Below are positions 36,331 through 45,922 of a stretch of DNA of 64,000 bases, in pieces (position 1 is the first letter of the stretch; each line of letters begins with the position of its first letter). The stretch covers positions 492,501 to 556,500 of the forward strand of contig NZ_JASJPW010000001.1 in NCBI RefSeq assembly GCF_030052995.1. Direction: 5' to 3'. Under the pieces are notes generated by a model. It was not told the origin of the DNA and searched no databases. It worked only from the letters and a program-made list of their open reading frames with translations. The stretch is from Gemmobacter sp. 24YEA27 (lineage in GTDB: Bacteria; Pseudomonadota; Alphaproteobacteria; Rhodobacterales; Rhodobacteraceae). The position numbers were made by a program, and so were the translations under genes.

Positions 36331-37152
36331 ATGAACGACGAGTCGCGCAATCATCCGTTCCGGGACAGTGGCCAGGATCTGGTCGCGGCAGATAAATGCC
36401 CCGATACGCTGCAGACCCGCGCCCCGGCTTACCGGCTGGCCTTTGCCGACCAGGATTTTCTGACGCGCGAAGATCTGCGTCCGGTAAGGCTGCAGCTGGA
36501 ACTGCTGAAACCGCAGCTGATCATGGATGAACGCGGGATCGAGACCACCATCGTCCTGTTCGGCGGGGCCCGCATTCCCGCGCCGGAACATCGCGATCAG
36601 GCAAAGAGCAAGGCGCTGGCCGATCTCTCGCCCTATTACGATGAGGCGCGCCGTTTCGCGAAGATCATGACCGAGCGCAGCCTGGGGTCTTACGGGCGCA
36701 AAGGCGTGATCGTGACCGGCGGCGGGCCGGGTGTGATGGAGGCGGGAAATCGCGGCGCGGCAGATGCCGGGGGCCATTCCATCGGCCTCAATATCGTGCT
36801 GCCGCATGAACAGGCGCCGAACGCTTATGTCTCACCAGATCTGTGCTTCAACTTCCACTATTTCGCGATCCGCAAGATGCATTTCCTGATGCGAGCCGAG
36901 GCGATCGTGGTTTTCCCCGGCGGCTTTGGCACGCTTGATGAGATGTTCGAGGCGCTGACCCTGATCCAGACTCATCGGATGAAGCCCGTGCCCTTCCTGC
37001 TCTTTGGCAAGAGCTGGTGGGAAAGTGTGGTCAACTGGAGCCAACTGGCGGATGCGGGGGTGATCTCTCCGGAAGATCTCGACCTCTTCCGCATGGTCGA
37101 GACCGCAGAAGAGGCGATTTCGGTGATCGACGGCTGGAAAAAGCCCTGCTGA
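36331..37152 (+). CDS. LOG-family nucleotide phosphoribohydrolase
   Basis: A 273-residue protein of the LOG (lysine-decarboxylase-like, TIGR00730) family. The hallmark motifs GGGPGVMEAGNRGA and PGGFGTLDEMFEAL are intact. Members cleave nucleoside 5'-monophosphates to base and ribose phosphate; the family gained its name from cytokinin activation. The N-terminal 80 residues are longer than in the small LOG group. ATG 36331 follows GGGAGG; an in-frame ATG at 36319 is less likely. Divergent from dapD. Confidence 0.88.
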   Translation: MNDESRNHPFRDSGQDLVAADKCPDTLQTRAPAYRLAFADQDFLTREDLRPVRLQLELLKPQLIMDERGIETTIVLFGGARIPAPEHRDQAKSKALADLSPYYDEARRFAKIMTERSLGSYGRKGVIVTGGGPGVMEAGNRGAADAGGHSIGLNIVLPHEQAPNAYVSPDLCFNFHYFAIRKMHFLMRAEAIVVFPGGFGTLDEMFEALTLIQTHRMKPVPFLLFGKSWWESVVNWSQLADAGVISPEDLDLFRMVETAEEAISVIDGWKKPC

Positions 37153-37186
37153 ATGCACGGGCGGGGGCAACCCCGCCCGCAGCTCC

Positions 37187-37882
37187 TTACCCGCGGGCGG
37201 GGATATTCATGGCGCGCTGCATGGCCGGGCGCGCAAGGATCCGGTCCAGATAGGCCGGCACGTTTTTCAGATCCGCCCAGCCTGCGATCTCTGCGGCTTT
37301 GTAAAAGCCCTTCAGCGTATTGAGCCAGGGGCCGATTGCCATATCGGCAATAGTATATTCGCCAACCAGCCAGTCCTGCCCCTCAAGCGCCTGATCCAGC
37401 ACCTTCAGCAGCCGCTCTGCCTCGGCACGGTAACGTTCCTTCGGGCGCGGATCTTCGATCTCTTTGCCCGCAAAATGATGAAAAAAGCCCAGCTGGCCGA
37501 ACATCGGACCAAGCCCACCCATCTGAAACATCAGCCACTGGATCACCTGCCAGCGTTTGGCCTCGGGCAGGAATTTCCCGCTTTTCTCGGCAAGATAGAG
37601 CAGGATCGCCCCGCTCTCGAACAAGGGCAGCGGCTTATCCCCCGGCCCATGCGGGTCAATCATCGCCGGGATCTTGTTATTCGGGTTCAGCGACAGGAAT
37701 TCCGGGCTGAGCTGGTCATTTTTCCCGAAATCGACCAGATGCGCCTCATAGGGCAGGCCGGTCTCCTCAAGCATCAGGGACACCTTGATCCCGTTGGGCG
37801 TGGGCAGCGAATAAAGCTGGATCACCTCGGGATTGAGGGCGGGCCAGCGCGCCGTCACCGGAAAAGCTGAAAGTGTGGACAA
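37187..37882 (-). CDS. Glutathione S-transferase family protein (YfcG/YghU-like)
   Basis: A 231-residue thioredoxin-fold protein: N-terminal beta-alpha domain [17 protein letters not shown], cis-Pro region [12 protein letters not shown]-binding [16 protein letters not shown], and an all-helical C-terminus with [16 protein letters not shown] and the N-cap motif [11 protein letters not shown]. The TPNG-x-K segment is typical of Nu-class disulfide-bond oxidoreductases such as YfcG and YghU. It converges on the LOG gene and its start lies divergent from mscL. Confidence 0.88.
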   Translation of the reverse strand: MSTLSAFPVTARWPALNPEVIQLYSLPTPNGIKVSLMLEETGLPYEAHLVDFGKNDQLSPEFLSLNPNNKIPAMIDPHGPGDKPLPLFESGAILLYLAEKSGKFLPEAKRWQVIQWLMFQMGGLGPMFGQLGFFHHFAGKEIEDPRPKERYRAEAERLLKVLDQALEGQDWLVGEYTIADMAIGPWLNTLKGFYKAAEIAGWADLKNVPAYLDRILARPAMQRAMNIPARG

Positions 37883-38031
37883 TGTGGCCTCCTGCGGCTG
37901 TTTTGCTAAGAGATAGGCAATTTTTCCCAGTGGGTAAGCCCCAATTTATGTGCGATATTCCTGCGGTAACTGTGCGTGAAGCGCAGAGAAGCGGACCGGC
38001 GCAAGAGCCGGAGGAAACAAGGGACAGTCAG

Positions 38032-38418
38032 ATGCTCAATGAGTTCAAGGCCTTTATCTCGCGCGGCAATGTCATCGACATGGCCGTCGGTATCATCATC
38101 GGCGCAGCCTTCACCGCCATCGTCACCTCGCTGGTCGATGACCTCGTCAATCCGCTGATCGGTCTGATCGTCGGCGGCATCGACTTTTCGAATGTCAGCT
38201 TCGGGCTCGGCGAAGCGCAGTTCAAAATCGGCAGCTTCATCAATGCCGTGATCAAGTTCCTGATCATCGCCTGGGTGGTCTTCCTGCTGGTCAAAGGCAT
38301 CAACCGCGTCTCGCAACTTGGCAAGAAGAAAGAAGAAGCGGCCCCGGATGCGCCGGCCGCGCCCACCGAGGCAGAGCTGCTTCAGGCGATCCTGGTCGAG
38401 CTGAAATCGAAAGCCTGA
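38032..38418 (+). CDS. mscL: Large-conductance mechanosensitive channel
   Basis: A 128-residue membrane protein that forms a pentameric tension valve protecting against hypo-osmotic shock. It begins [20 protein letters not shown], then TM1 ([20 protein letters not shown]), a periplasmic loop, TM2 ([19 protein letters not shown]) and a charged C-terminal helix ([14 protein letters not shown]). ATG 38032 follows CGGAGGAAAC at some distance; open frame extends upstream but without family similarity. A strong terminator follows. Confidence 0.96.
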   Translation: MLNEFKAFISRGNVIDMAVGIIIGAAFTAIVTSLVDDLVNPLIGLIVGGIDFSNVSFGLGEAQFKIGSFINAVIKFLIIAWVVFLLVKGINRVSQLGKKKEEAAPDAPAAPTEAELLQAILVELKSKA

Positions 38419-38427
38419 TCTGACAGA

Positions 38428-38454
38428 ACGGCCCGCCTCTCGCGGGCCGTTTTC
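38428..38454 (+). terminator. Rho-independent terminator of mscL
   Basis: ACGGCCCGC / GCGGGCCGT stem with a CTCTC loop region followed by TTTT, ten bases after the mscL stop. The 200 bases between this and the rpsU terminator hold no gene I can support. Confidence 0.85.
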
Positions 38455-38663
38455 GATGGCGCGGGGCGGTTGTGACCCGTGGCTTTTGCACGTCAGCCCG
38501 GCGAAAAAGCTTCTGTCCTGCCCGACGCGGGCGGCGACACGATCATGGATTTGCTGAACGTCGCCGGAAACAACGGTCTCTTCTGTATTTCGGCGGCGGG
38601 TTTCGTGATCCCCTGGAGGACAACAGCTCTGGGACCTGGCCTTTCAGAGACCCGAAAAAGGAA

Positions 38664-38689
38664 AACCCCCAACCACGAGGGCGGGGGTT
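38664..38689 (-). terminator. Rho-independent terminator of rpsU
   Basis: On the minus strand AACCCCC and GGGGGTT pair across a 12-base loop and are followed by TTCCTTTTTC. It lies about 110 bases after the rpsU stop. Confidence 0.7.
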
Positions 38690-38796
38690 GACCTTGTAAG
38701 GACCGAACGGCCCCAGTGTTCACGTCCCTGTCTGATCCTCTGGAAAACCGGAAGGACCAGATCGGGAAACGCCTCAAAGCTACCTCGCGGTAAAAC

Positions 38797-39003
38797 TCAG
38801 AGTGCGCCTTCGCGTTGCGCTTTCTTGCGCGCGAGTTTACGCGCACGGCGGATCGCTTCGGCTTGCTCGCGAGCTTTCTTAACCGACGGTTTCTCGAAAT
38901 GTTGCTTAAGCTTCATTTCACGGAAAACGCCTTCGCGCTGCAGCTTCTTTTTCAGAGCACGGAGTGCCTGTTCGACGTTATTGTCGCGGACGCTGACCTG
39001 CAT
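38797..39003 (-). CDS. rpsU: 30S ribosomal protein S21
   Basis: A 68-residue, highly basic ribosomal protein: [20 protein letters not shown], then [20 protein letters not shown] and an Arg/Lys-rich tail. It contributes to 16S rRNA 3'-end positioning during initiation. The preceding GAAGGTGGTGAC is the ribosome site. Divergent from the COQ9 gene, an arrangement common in Rhodobacteraceae. Confidence 0.97.
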   Translation of the reverse strand: MQVSVRDNNVEQALRALKKKLQREGVFREMKLKQHFEKPSVKKAREQAEAIRRARKLARKKAQREGAL

Positions 39004-39110
39004 GTGGTTGTCACCACCTTCCTAAGCTAGAGTTGCACATATTTGTGCAGGCCCGGCGCGCATAACAGATGCAGGGGCTCCTGTCCACCTTTCGACCTGC
39101 GGAGACGATG

Positions 39111-39809
39111 ATGGAAGCGGCGATTGCAAGGGAAAAACTGCTGGATGCGGCCCTGGCGCATGTGGCGTTCGATGGCTGGTCCGAGACCACGCTGAAGGCG
39201 GCGGCGGCTGATTCGGGCGTGGCGCCGGGCCTTGCGGCCGCGCTCTTCCCGCGCGGCGGGGTCGATCTGGCACTGGCCTGGCATATGCGGGGCGACCGCG
39301 AGATGGCGCGGATCCTTGCCGAAGAGGATCTGGCCGCGCTGAGGTTTCGCGACCGGGTGGCGCGGGCGGTGCTCCTGCGGCTGGAGATCGCGGATCGCGA
39401 GGCGGTCCGGCGGGGCACCACCCTTTTCGCGCTGCCCCAATACAGTGCGGAGGGAAGCCGCGCGATCTGGGGCACGGCGGATGCGATCTGGACCGCGCTT
39501 GGCGATACATCGGATGATCTGAACTGGTACACGAAACGCCTCAGCCTCTCGGCGGTCTATGGCGCCACGGTTCTGTTCTGGCTCGGGGATGACAGCACCG
39601 GCCTTCAGGCCACGCGCGATTTCCTCGACCGCCGCATCGAAAATGTGATGCAGTTCGAGAAAGCGAAAGCAGCCCTTGCCAGCAACCCGATCAGCAAGGC
39701 ACTGATGGGGGGACCGCTGAAATTTCTCGGCCGGATCCGCCCGCCCGTTCTGCCCGATGATCTGCCGGGCCAGGAGGCAAAGGGCGGCAAAGGCCCCCGC
39801 CCGTTCTGA
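39111..39809 (+). CDS. COQ9 family protein
   Basis: A 232-residue protein of the COQ9 family, which in mitochondria and alphaproteobacteria assists ubiquinone synthesis by presenting lipid intermediates to the hydroxylase COQ7. The TetR-like helical N-terminus (REKLLDAALAHVAFDGWSE) and the conserved WTALGDTSDDLNWYTKRLSL and FLDRRIENVMQFEK segments are visible. Start 39111 has GGAG six bases upstream; in-frame ATGs at 39069 and 39108 are alternatives. Followed 72 bases later by a quinone oxidoreductase gene. Confidence 0.9.
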   Translation: MEAAIAREKLLDAALAHVAFDGWSETTLKAAAADSGVAPGLAAALFPRGGVDLALAWHMRGDREMARILAEEDLAALRFRDRVARAVLLRLEIADREAVRRGTTLFALPQYSAEGSRAIWGTADAIWTALGDTSDDLNWYTKRLSLSAVYGATVLFWLGDDSTGLQATRDFLDRRIENVMQFEKAKAALASNPISKALMGGPLKFLGRIRPPVLPDDLPGQEAKGGKGPRPF

Positions 39810-39881
39810 TCCATCCCCCGCCCCCTTTCCGCGTCACTGCCCCGCCCCCCGCATCCCTGCCCGCAAAGACAAAGCAAGCCC

Positions 39882-40889
39882 ATGCCCCTTTCCGACAAAC
39901 TCTCTGATTCCATGCAGGCCATCGAGATCGTTGCCCCCGGCGGCCCGGATGTGCTGCAACCCTGTACTCTGCCGGTGCCGGTGCCGGGCCATGGCCAGAT
40001 CGTGATCCGGGTGGCCTATGCCGGGGTAAACCGCCCCGATGCGCTGCAACGCGCCGGCGCCTATGCGCCGCCCGCGAATGCCTCGCCGCTGCCCGGGCTG
40101 GAATGTTCGGGCACGGTGGTTGAAACCGGCCCCGGCGTCACGCGCTGGAAAATTGGCGACACTGTCTGCGCATTGCTTCCGGGGGGCGGTTACGCGGAAT
40201 ATGCGCTGTGCCACGAAACCCATGCCCTGCCGGTGCCGCAGGGCATGTCGATGAAAATGGCCGCCTGCCTGCCCGAGACCTGCTTCACCGTCTGGTCGAA
40301 TATCGTGATGCGGGGCGGGCTCCGGCCGGGCGAAAAATTCCTCGTCCATGGTGGCACGTCCGGGATCGGCACCACGGCGATCCAGATTGCCAAAGCGCTT
40401 GGAGCGCGGGTCTTCGCGACCGCTGGCAGTGATGAGAAAGCGCAGGTCTGCCTCGATCTCGGCGCCGAGGCTGCCTTCAACTACCGCACCCGCGATTTCG
40501 TGACGGAAATGCGCAAGATCGGCGGGGCGGATGTGATCCTCGACATGGTCGGCGGCAGCTATATCCCGAGGAATATCAAAGCCCTCGCCGATGATGGCCG
40601 CATCGTGCAGATCGCCTTCCTGCAAGGCGCCAAAGCCGAGGTGAACTTCGCCGAGGTGATGATGCGCCGCCTGACCATCACCGGCTCGACCCTTCGCCCG
40701 CAAAGCGATATCGCCAAGGCCCGGATCGCGCGCGATCTGGAACGCCAGGTCTGGCCGATGATCGCCCGGGGGGCGCTGAAAGTGGTGCTCGACAGCGAAT
40801 TCACGCTTAGCGACGCCGCAAAGGCGCATGAGCGGATCGAATCCCCCGGCCATATCGGGAAGATCGTGATGAAGGTCGAGAATTCCTGA
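39882..40889 (+). CDS. NAD(P)H-quinone oxidoreductase, zinc-less MDR family
   Basis: A 335-residue medium-chain dehydrogenase/reductase resembling quinone oxidoreductase and human PIG3. It has the GroES-like N-domain (GVNRPDALQRAGAYAPPA, LPGLECSGTV), a nucleotide-binding motif HGGTSGIGTTAIQIAKALGA and the C-terminal LSDAAKAHERIESPGHIGKI. No structural-zinc Cys cluster is present. Neighbouring COQ9 suggests quinone metabolism, but this context may only reflect conserved synteny. Start 39882 or 39912; ribosome sites are weak at both. Confidence 0.9.
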   Translation: MPLSDKLSDSMQAIEIVAPGGPDVLQPCTLPVPVPGHGQIVIRVAYAGVNRPDALQRAGAYAPPANASPLPGLECSGTVVETGPGVTRWKIGDTVCALLPGGGYAEYALCHETHALPVPQGMSMKMAACLPETCFTVWSNIVMRGGLRPGEKFLVHGGTSGIGTTAIQIAKALGARVFATAGSDEKAQVCLDLGAEAAFNYRTRDFVTEMRKIGGADVILDMVGGSYIPRNIKALADDGRIVQIAFLQGAKAEVNFAEVMMRRLTITGSTLRPQSDIAKARIARDLERQVWPMIARGALKVVLDSEFTLSDAAKAHERIESPGHIGKIVMKVENS

Positions 40890-40949
40890 TCCGGGCGCGG
40901 GCTGAACCCTGCGCCTTCGGCGGGACTATTTCGATCAGGAGAATGCGGC

Positions 40950-40987
40950 ATCCTCCTGACTTAAACACTCTCGCCGGGGGCGTCCGG
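40950..40987 (+). repeat. Intergenic repeat copy C
   Basis: TCCTCCTGACTTAAACACTC followed by a GC-rich tail, in the convergent space between the quinone oxidoreductase and RNase T2 genes. It shares the TCCTCCTGAC block exactly with copies at 17470 and 62650. Confidence 0.55.
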
Positions 40988-40997
40988 ATCACGCCTT

Positions 40998-41639
40998 TCA
41001 GCGCACCGCGTCAAGCACTGCGTCTTTCAGACGGCAGTCGCGGATCGCGTCCTCGCCACAACGGCGCGGCGCGAGGTCTTTGGTCAGGCAGATCCGAACC
41101 TCGCGGATGGCACCGCCTTGGCAGATGACGGTGACCTGATCGGGTTTCAGCCCCGGATTTGAGTCGAGAAAGGCGCCCTCGATCACCTCGGCCGGCACTT
41201 TCAGCGTCTTTGACATGCGCGCAAAGACCGGCGGGATTTTGACTCTTTCATAAGCATCCCGGGCCTTTGCATAGTAATCGCGCGGCGCGAGCCCCGAACA
41301 GCGCCCGTGCTTTTTCCACTGGTAGAAGGCATAACCGGCGCCGCCCATCACATCCGCCATGGCCGCAGATTCCGCCCGGGTCGGATCGCGCTCCACCGTG
41401 CGGCAATAAGATGGCCACCCCTTTTCCTTTTGCGGCCAGAGCCCATGCAGCACAAAGGTAAGCCCGCGCCCCACATCGCATTGCGGATCGCGCCGCGCAT
41501 CGCCTTCGGCCTCGCACCAGCCCGAAGACCAGGACAGTGCCATGACGTAGTAATCGAAGTCGCCCGCCCGCTCGCCCTCGGCTTTTGCCGGAGAGGTCGC
41601 GAGCAGGGACAGCAAGACGAGCGACAGGATCCGCAGCAA
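40998..41639 (-). CDS. Secreted RNase T2 family protein
   Basis: From a TTG start at 41639 the product is 213 residues with a signal peptide (LLRILSLVLLSLLATSPAKA). Both catalytic segments of the RNase T2 family are intact: CAS1 FVLHGLWPQ (His 65) and CAS2 WKKHGRCSG (His 111), plus four or more Cys for disulfides. These enzymes cleave RNA via 2',3'-cyclic phosphates in the periplasm or outside. The TTG start is chosen because AGAGGGA lies eight bases upstream and the signal peptide begins there; the open frame extends to 41960 over non-coding DNA. It is divergent from trcR. Confidence 0.9.
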   Translation of the reverse strand: MLRILSLVLLSLLATSPAKAEGERAGDFDYYVMALSWSSGWCEAEGDARRDPQCDVGRGLTFVLHGLWPQKEKGWPSYCRTVERDPTRAESAAMADVMGGAGYAFYQWKKHGRCSGLAPRDYYAKARDAYERVKIPPVFARMSKTLKVPAEVIEGAFLDSNPGLKPDQVTVICQGGAIREVRICLTKDLAPRRCGEDAIRDCRLKDAVLDAVR

Positions 41640-41702
41640 TTTTACTTTCCCTCTCGCAGGAATCGCACTATATGGCAGGGTAATTCCCCGACATCGGAGA
41701 AC

Positions 41703-41719
41703 GTGAACCAAAGGTTCAC
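41703..41719. promoter_or_regulatory. 17-bp palindrome between RNase T2 and trcR genes
   Basis: Perfect inverted repeat GTGAACC-AAA-GGTTCAC in the 154-base divergent region, 75 bases before the trcR start. Its symmetry and position suggest an operator for a dimeric regulator; the regulator is unknown and the sequence does not match the CtrA or CcrM sites. Confidence 0.4.
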
Positions 41720-41793
41720 AGCCGTTTTCCCGGCGCGGGAGAGATTTGTAAAGGCCAGCCCTGCAAACAGGGCAGCAGCTGAAAGGAAGTCCT

Positions 41794-42561
41794 ATGTCGA
41801 AGCCGATTATGGCCCGCGCGACCGCCGTCTGGCTGGTGGACAACACGACCCTGACCTTCAGACAGATCGCCGATTTCTGCGGCATGCATGAGCTTGAGGT
41901 CCAGGGCATTGCCGATGGTGATGTCGGTGGTGGCGTCAAAGGGTTTGACCCGATCGCCAATAACCAGCTTGAACAGGTCGAGATCGACCGTGGCGAGAAA
42001 GATCCGCTTTACAAGCTCAAGCTCAAGTTCAACGCCGCCGCTCTGGGCGAGGAAAAGCGCCGTGGCCCGCGCTATACCCCGCTCTCGAAACGCCAGGACC
42101 GTCCGGCGGCGATCCTCTGGCTGGTCAAGTTCCACCCGGAACTCTCGGATGGCGCCATTGGCAAGCTCGTTGGCACCACCAAGCCGACGATCCAGTCGAT
42201 CCGCGAACGCACCCATTGGAACATCCAGCATATCACCCCGGTTGACCCGGTCGCGCTTGGTCTGTGCCGCCAGTCCGAGTTGGACGCCGCGGTGCAGCAG
42301 GCCGTCCGCCGCAAGGCAGCCGAGGGCGGCGTGATGTCGGATGACGAGCGTCGCAAACTGGTTTCGACCGAGCAGAGCCTCGGCATGGAGCCGGTGGCGC
42401 GGGTCGAGACCGCCCTTACCGGGCTCGAGGTCTTTGGCGAGGAGCAGCCCGTCGAAGAGGACGAGGCGGAAGAGAAGGACTTCTCGGATGCCGACAGCTT
42501 CTTCTCGCTGCCCTCGGGCGACAAGGATGAGGACGAAGATGACGAGCCAGGCCGTCGCTGA
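41794..42561 (+). CDS. trcR: DUF1013 cell-cycle transcriptional regulator TrcR-like
   Basis: A 255-residue protein of the alphaproteobacterial DUF1013 family, called TrcR in cell-cycle work. It begins MSKPIMARATAVWLVDNTTL and contains helix-turn-helix-like segments TFRQIADFCGMHELEVQGIA and ELSDGAIGKLVGTTKPTIQS; the last 50 residues are strongly acidic (EEDEAEEKDFSDADSF). Presumed nucleoid or transcription role. A ribosome site GAAAGGAAG precedes ATG 41794, and a clear terminator follows. Confidence 0.88.
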   Translation: MSKPIMARATAVWLVDNTTLTFRQIADFCGMHELEVQGIADGDVGGGVKGFDPIANNQLEQVEIDRGEKDPLYKLKLKFNAAALGEEKRRGPRYTPLSKRQDRPAAILWLVKFHPELSDGAIGKLVGTTKPTIQSIRERTHWNIQHITPVDPVALGLCRQSELDAAVQQAVRRKAAEGGVMSDDERRKLVSTEQSLGMEPVARVETALTGLEVFGEEQPVEEDEAEEKDFSDADSFFSLPSGDKDEDEDDEPGRR

Positions 42562-42601
42562 GCCGCAATCCGCGCAGCAATTGGCTTGAATCGAGCGAAA
42601 A

Positions 42602-42627
42602 ACCGGGCCCCGCGCCCGGTTTTTTTC
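42602..42627 (+). terminator. Rho-independent terminator of trcR
   Basis: ACCGGGC / GCCCGGT stem with a short loop and a seven-T run immediately after, 40 bases beyond the trcR stop. Confidence 0.9.
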
Positions 42628-42729
42628 TTTGTATCGCCTTAGTTCAGCGATCTTTGCCATAGATGACAAAAGCGGATCAGCGGGGGCTGATCCAGTCTGA
42701 TGTTTCTCTGGAACGTGGATGCTGCTGCT

Positions 42730-43212
42730 ATGAACCTTTCTTTGTTGCCGTCTCTGACGGCCGCCTTTCTTGCGCTGTCCTTTCCCGCGCTCGCCTGCAC
42801 GGCCGCGTCAGAGCGGCAGCAAATCCGCCAGGAATTCGCGCATTGGGTCAATGGGCTGCGCGCGGAACGGGGGCTTGGGCCGCTGCGCCTCAACGGAACC
42901 CTCGACCGTGCCGCCAGGGGGCACGCCTGTGACATGGCCGTGAATGCTTTCATGAGCCATAGTGGCTCGAACGGCTCGTCGCTGAAGACGCGGCTGAAAA
43001 GGGCGGGCTACGGGCTGAAGACCGCGACCGAGAACCTCGCGACCAGCAGTTCCGCGCCCAATTCGGCGACGCCGGCACGGCTCTGGCTGAATTCGCCGTC
43101 GCATCTGGTCAATCTGCTCAACCCCAATATCACTGAGATGGGGCTTGAGATCACGGTGGCGCGCGGCAAGACCTATTACGTCTTTGTCGGCGGACATCCG
43201 CGCCGCAGCTGA
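42730..43212 (+). CDS. Secreted CAP-domain (SCP/PR-1-like) protein
   Basis: A 160-residue exported protein. The first 23 residues (MNLSLLPSLTAAFLALSFPA) are a signal peptide ending before Cys-Thr. The CAP domain follows: HWVNGLRAERGLGPLRLNGT, AARGHACDMAVNAFMSHSGS, TATENLATSS and LWLNSPSHLVNLLNPNITEM, matching the helix-HNxxR-like and C-terminal SPxHxxNL motifs. Bacterial CAP proteins are extracytoplasmic, of uncertain function. Start 42730 is chosen for the signal peptide; an in-frame ATG at 42700 would spoil it. Confidence 0.88.
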   Translation: MNLSLLPSLTAAFLALSFPALACTAASERQQIRQEFAHWVNGLRAERGLGPLRLNGTLDRAARGHACDMAVNAFMSHSGSNGSSLKTRLKRAGYGLKTATENLATSSSAPNSATPARLWLNSPSHLVNLLNPNITEMGLEITVARGKTYYVFVGGHPRRS

Positions 43213-43215
43213 GCC

Positions 43216-43548
43216 CTATGCGGGCCAGCGCGCCCGGGCAAGGACCGCCGCGTCGCCTTCGGGCGGTGCTGCGCCTGTTTCCCAGGCGTAAAGGCGGATG
43301 TGATCCGGGCTGGTGCCATCCGGCCCGGCAATCACCCGCCATTCAAGGTGAAAGCCCTCGGGGATCAGCCCTTCGGCCCAGAAGGTGATCTCTTCGCTTT
43401 CCAGCGCCTCGGAGGGCAGCGCCGGCCAGCCATCGGCATCGCCCCAGAAGACCAGCGCCTCTATCTCCGGATCCTCACCCGCAAGACGCGCCAGCGGCTG
43501 CAGAAACAGCTCTTCCGGTGTCTTCTCCTGCGGCTTTTTCGGCGCCAT
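43216..43548 (-). CDS. Conserved hypothetical protein, 110 aa
   Basis: An acidic, Trp-rich 110-residue protein of unknown family, without signal peptide or membrane segment: Lys/Pro-rich start (APKKPQEKTPEELFLQPL), then EIEALVFWGDADGWPALPSE and GFHLEWRVIAGPDG. It converges on the CAP gene with three bases between the stops and is divergent from rnr. A ribosome site AGGAGGTCGATATG sits at its start, which supports it as a real gene. Confidence 0.65.
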   Translation of the reverse strand: MAPKKPQEKTPEELFLQPLARLAGEDPEIEALVFWGDADGWPALPSEALESEEITFWAEGLIPEGFHLEWRVIAGPDGTSPDHIRLYAWETGAAPPEGDAAVLARARWPA

Positions 43549-43673
43549 ATCGACCTCCTGCGGGGGGGGGCCGCAGCAGCGGGGGGCTGCGGACTGGCCC
43601 GCATAAGCGCAGGAAGGCGCAGCCTGTCAAGCATCCGCTTCCCGGCTGGCAAGGCGCGTGCTAGGTCTGAGAC

Positions 43674-45922
43674 ATGAGCCAGATCCCGTCCAAAGAGCAG
43701 ATCCGTCAATGGATCACCGATAATCCCGGCCTGTCGTCGAAACGCGACATCGCGAAAGCCTTCGGCGTGAAGGCCGATGAGCGCAACGAGCTGAAACGCC
43801 TGTTGCGCGAGATGGAGGCCGAGGGGGATCTCGCGAAACGCGCGCGCCGCTTCCTGCCGAAAGGCGAGCTGCCGCCGGTCGCGCTGCTGAAAGTGCTGCC
43901 CCCGATGCGGCGGGCGATCTTTTCGCCGAAGCGATGGAGGAAGGCATCGATCCCGATACCGGCCGTATCCTGATCATCGCGAAAAAGGGTGACCCGACCC
44001 TGGGGGCAGGAGACCGGATTCTGGCGCGGCTCGCGCGGGTCGATCTTGACGATTACGTCTGGGAGGCGCGGCTGATCCGGCGGATCGGGTCGAACCCGCT
44101 GAAGGTGCTGGGCGTGTTCCGCAAAGGATCCGATGGCGGGCGGATCGTGCCGATCGACAAGGGCCAGGACAAGGAATGGCGGGTCCTGCCCGATGGCGAT
44201 ATGGGCGCCAAAGACGGCGAGCTGGTCGAGGGCGAGGCCACAGGCCCACGCCGCATGGGTCTGCCGCAGGCGAAGATCCTGGCGCGTCTGGGCGATCCGG
44301 CGGGGCCGCGCGCGGTGTCGCTGATCGCGATCCATCAGCACGGCATTCCTGATCAGTTCCCCGACAAGGCGGTGGAAGAGGCCGATAACGCGCCGCCCTT
44401 TACCATGGCACATCGCGAAGATCTGCGGGGCCTCGACCTTGTGACCATCGACCCCCAGGACGCGCGCGACCGTGATGATGCGGTGCTGGCGCTGGTTGAT
44501 GACGAACCGGGCAATCCGGACGGCTTTGTCCTTTGGGTGGCGATTGCCGATGTGGCGAATTATGTCCGCCCGGGCTCGGCCCTCGACCGCGAGGCGCGGC
44601 GCAGGGGCAATTCGAGCTATTTCCCCGACCGCGTGGTGCCGATGCTGCCCGATACGCTGTCGGGCGATCTGTGTTCGTTGCACGAACATGTCGACCGCCC
44701 CTGTATGGCGGTCAGAATGCGGGTCAATTCGTCGGGGCAAAAGATCGCGCATCGCTTTACGCGGGGCGTGATGCGGTCAAAGGGCAGCCTTGAATATGGC
44801 CAGGTTCAGCGCGCAATCGACGGCCAGCCCGATGCTGCAACCGAGGCGCTTTTGCCGCAGCTCAAAGTGCTTTACGCCTGCTATGACGCGCTGAAACGCG
44901 GGCGGGCCTTGCGCCAGCCGCTGGATCTGGATCTGCCCGAACGCCAGATCGTGCTCTCGGATGAGGGCAAGGTGCTGTCGGTCGATTTCAAGGACCGGCT
45001 CGACGCGCATAAGCTGATAGAAGAATGCATGGTGATGGCGAATGTCGCCGCCGCCGAGGAATTGCAGCGGGTGAAGCAGCCTTTGCTGTACCGCGTTCAT
45101 GAGGAACCCTCGCCCGACAAGCTGGAAAGCCTTCGCGAAGTGGCGGAAAGCTCCGGCTTTACGCTGGCCAAGGGCCAGGTGCTGAAAACCTCTCATCTGA
45201 ACCAGCTGTTGAAACAGGCCGAAGGCTCGGAATTTGACGAGCTGATCAATATCTCGACGCTGCGCTCGATGACCCAGGCCTATTACGCGCCCGAAAATTT
45301 CGGCCATTTCGGGCTGGCGCTGAAGAATTATGCGCATTTCACCTCGCCCATCCGCCGCTATGCCGACCTGATCGTGCATCGCGCGCTGATCCGGGGGCTG
45401 GGCCTCGGACCCGATGGCTTGTCGGATTTCGACATGGAGAACCTCGGCGAGACCGGCAAGCTGATCTCGGATGCCGAGCGCCGCTCGATGGCGGCCGAGC
45501 GTGACACGGTCGACCGCTATCTGGCCGCCTATCTGTCGGACCGGGTCGGCGCAGTCTTTACCGGCCGCGTCGCCGGGGTGCAGCGTTTCGGGCTTTTCGT
45601 GAAGCTTGACGAGACCGGTGCCGACGGGCTGGTTCCGATCCGCGAAGTCGGGCGCGAATTCTTCCATTTCGATCCCGAAAGCCAGACGCTGATGGGGGCC
45701 GATACCGGCCTGACCATTGGCATCGGCCAGAAGGTCAAAGTGCGCCTGGCCGAGGCCGTGCCGGTGACCGGCGGGCTGATCCTGGAACTTGTCGAACTGG
45801 AAGACCGCGCTTTGCCTTCTGGACGTGCCGCGAAAGGCCGGGGCCGCGCGCCGAAACGCGCGCTTGGCAAGGCGCGGGCGGCCGAGGCGGCAAAGCGTCG
45901 GGTGGTAAGGCGGCGGAAATGA
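43674..45922 (+). CDS. rnr: Ribonuclease R (frameshift as read)
   Basis: Restored length 749 residues, normal for RNase R, the 3'-5' exoribonuclease that degrades structured RNA. Order: N-terminal winged helix (QIRQWITDNPGLSSKRDIAK), cold-shock domains, RNB catalytic domain with the metal motif IDPQDARDRDDAV, LRSMTQAYYAPENFGHFGLA and HFTSPIRRYADLIVHR, then an S1 domain (GAVFTGRVAGVQRFGLFV) and a Lys/Arg-rich tail. The C run 43899-43903 lacks one C; the correction joins LLKVLPP to DAAGDLFAEAMEEG. Reading only from ATG 43934 would lose the winged helix. Its TGA overlaps the start of the lytic transglycosylase gene. Confidence 0.93.

Noticed and set aside
38455..38660. Small protein or small RNA between the mscL and rpsU terminators
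   Set aside because: Short frames lack ribosome sites and the sequence shows no known small-RNA fold; nothing supports a gene.
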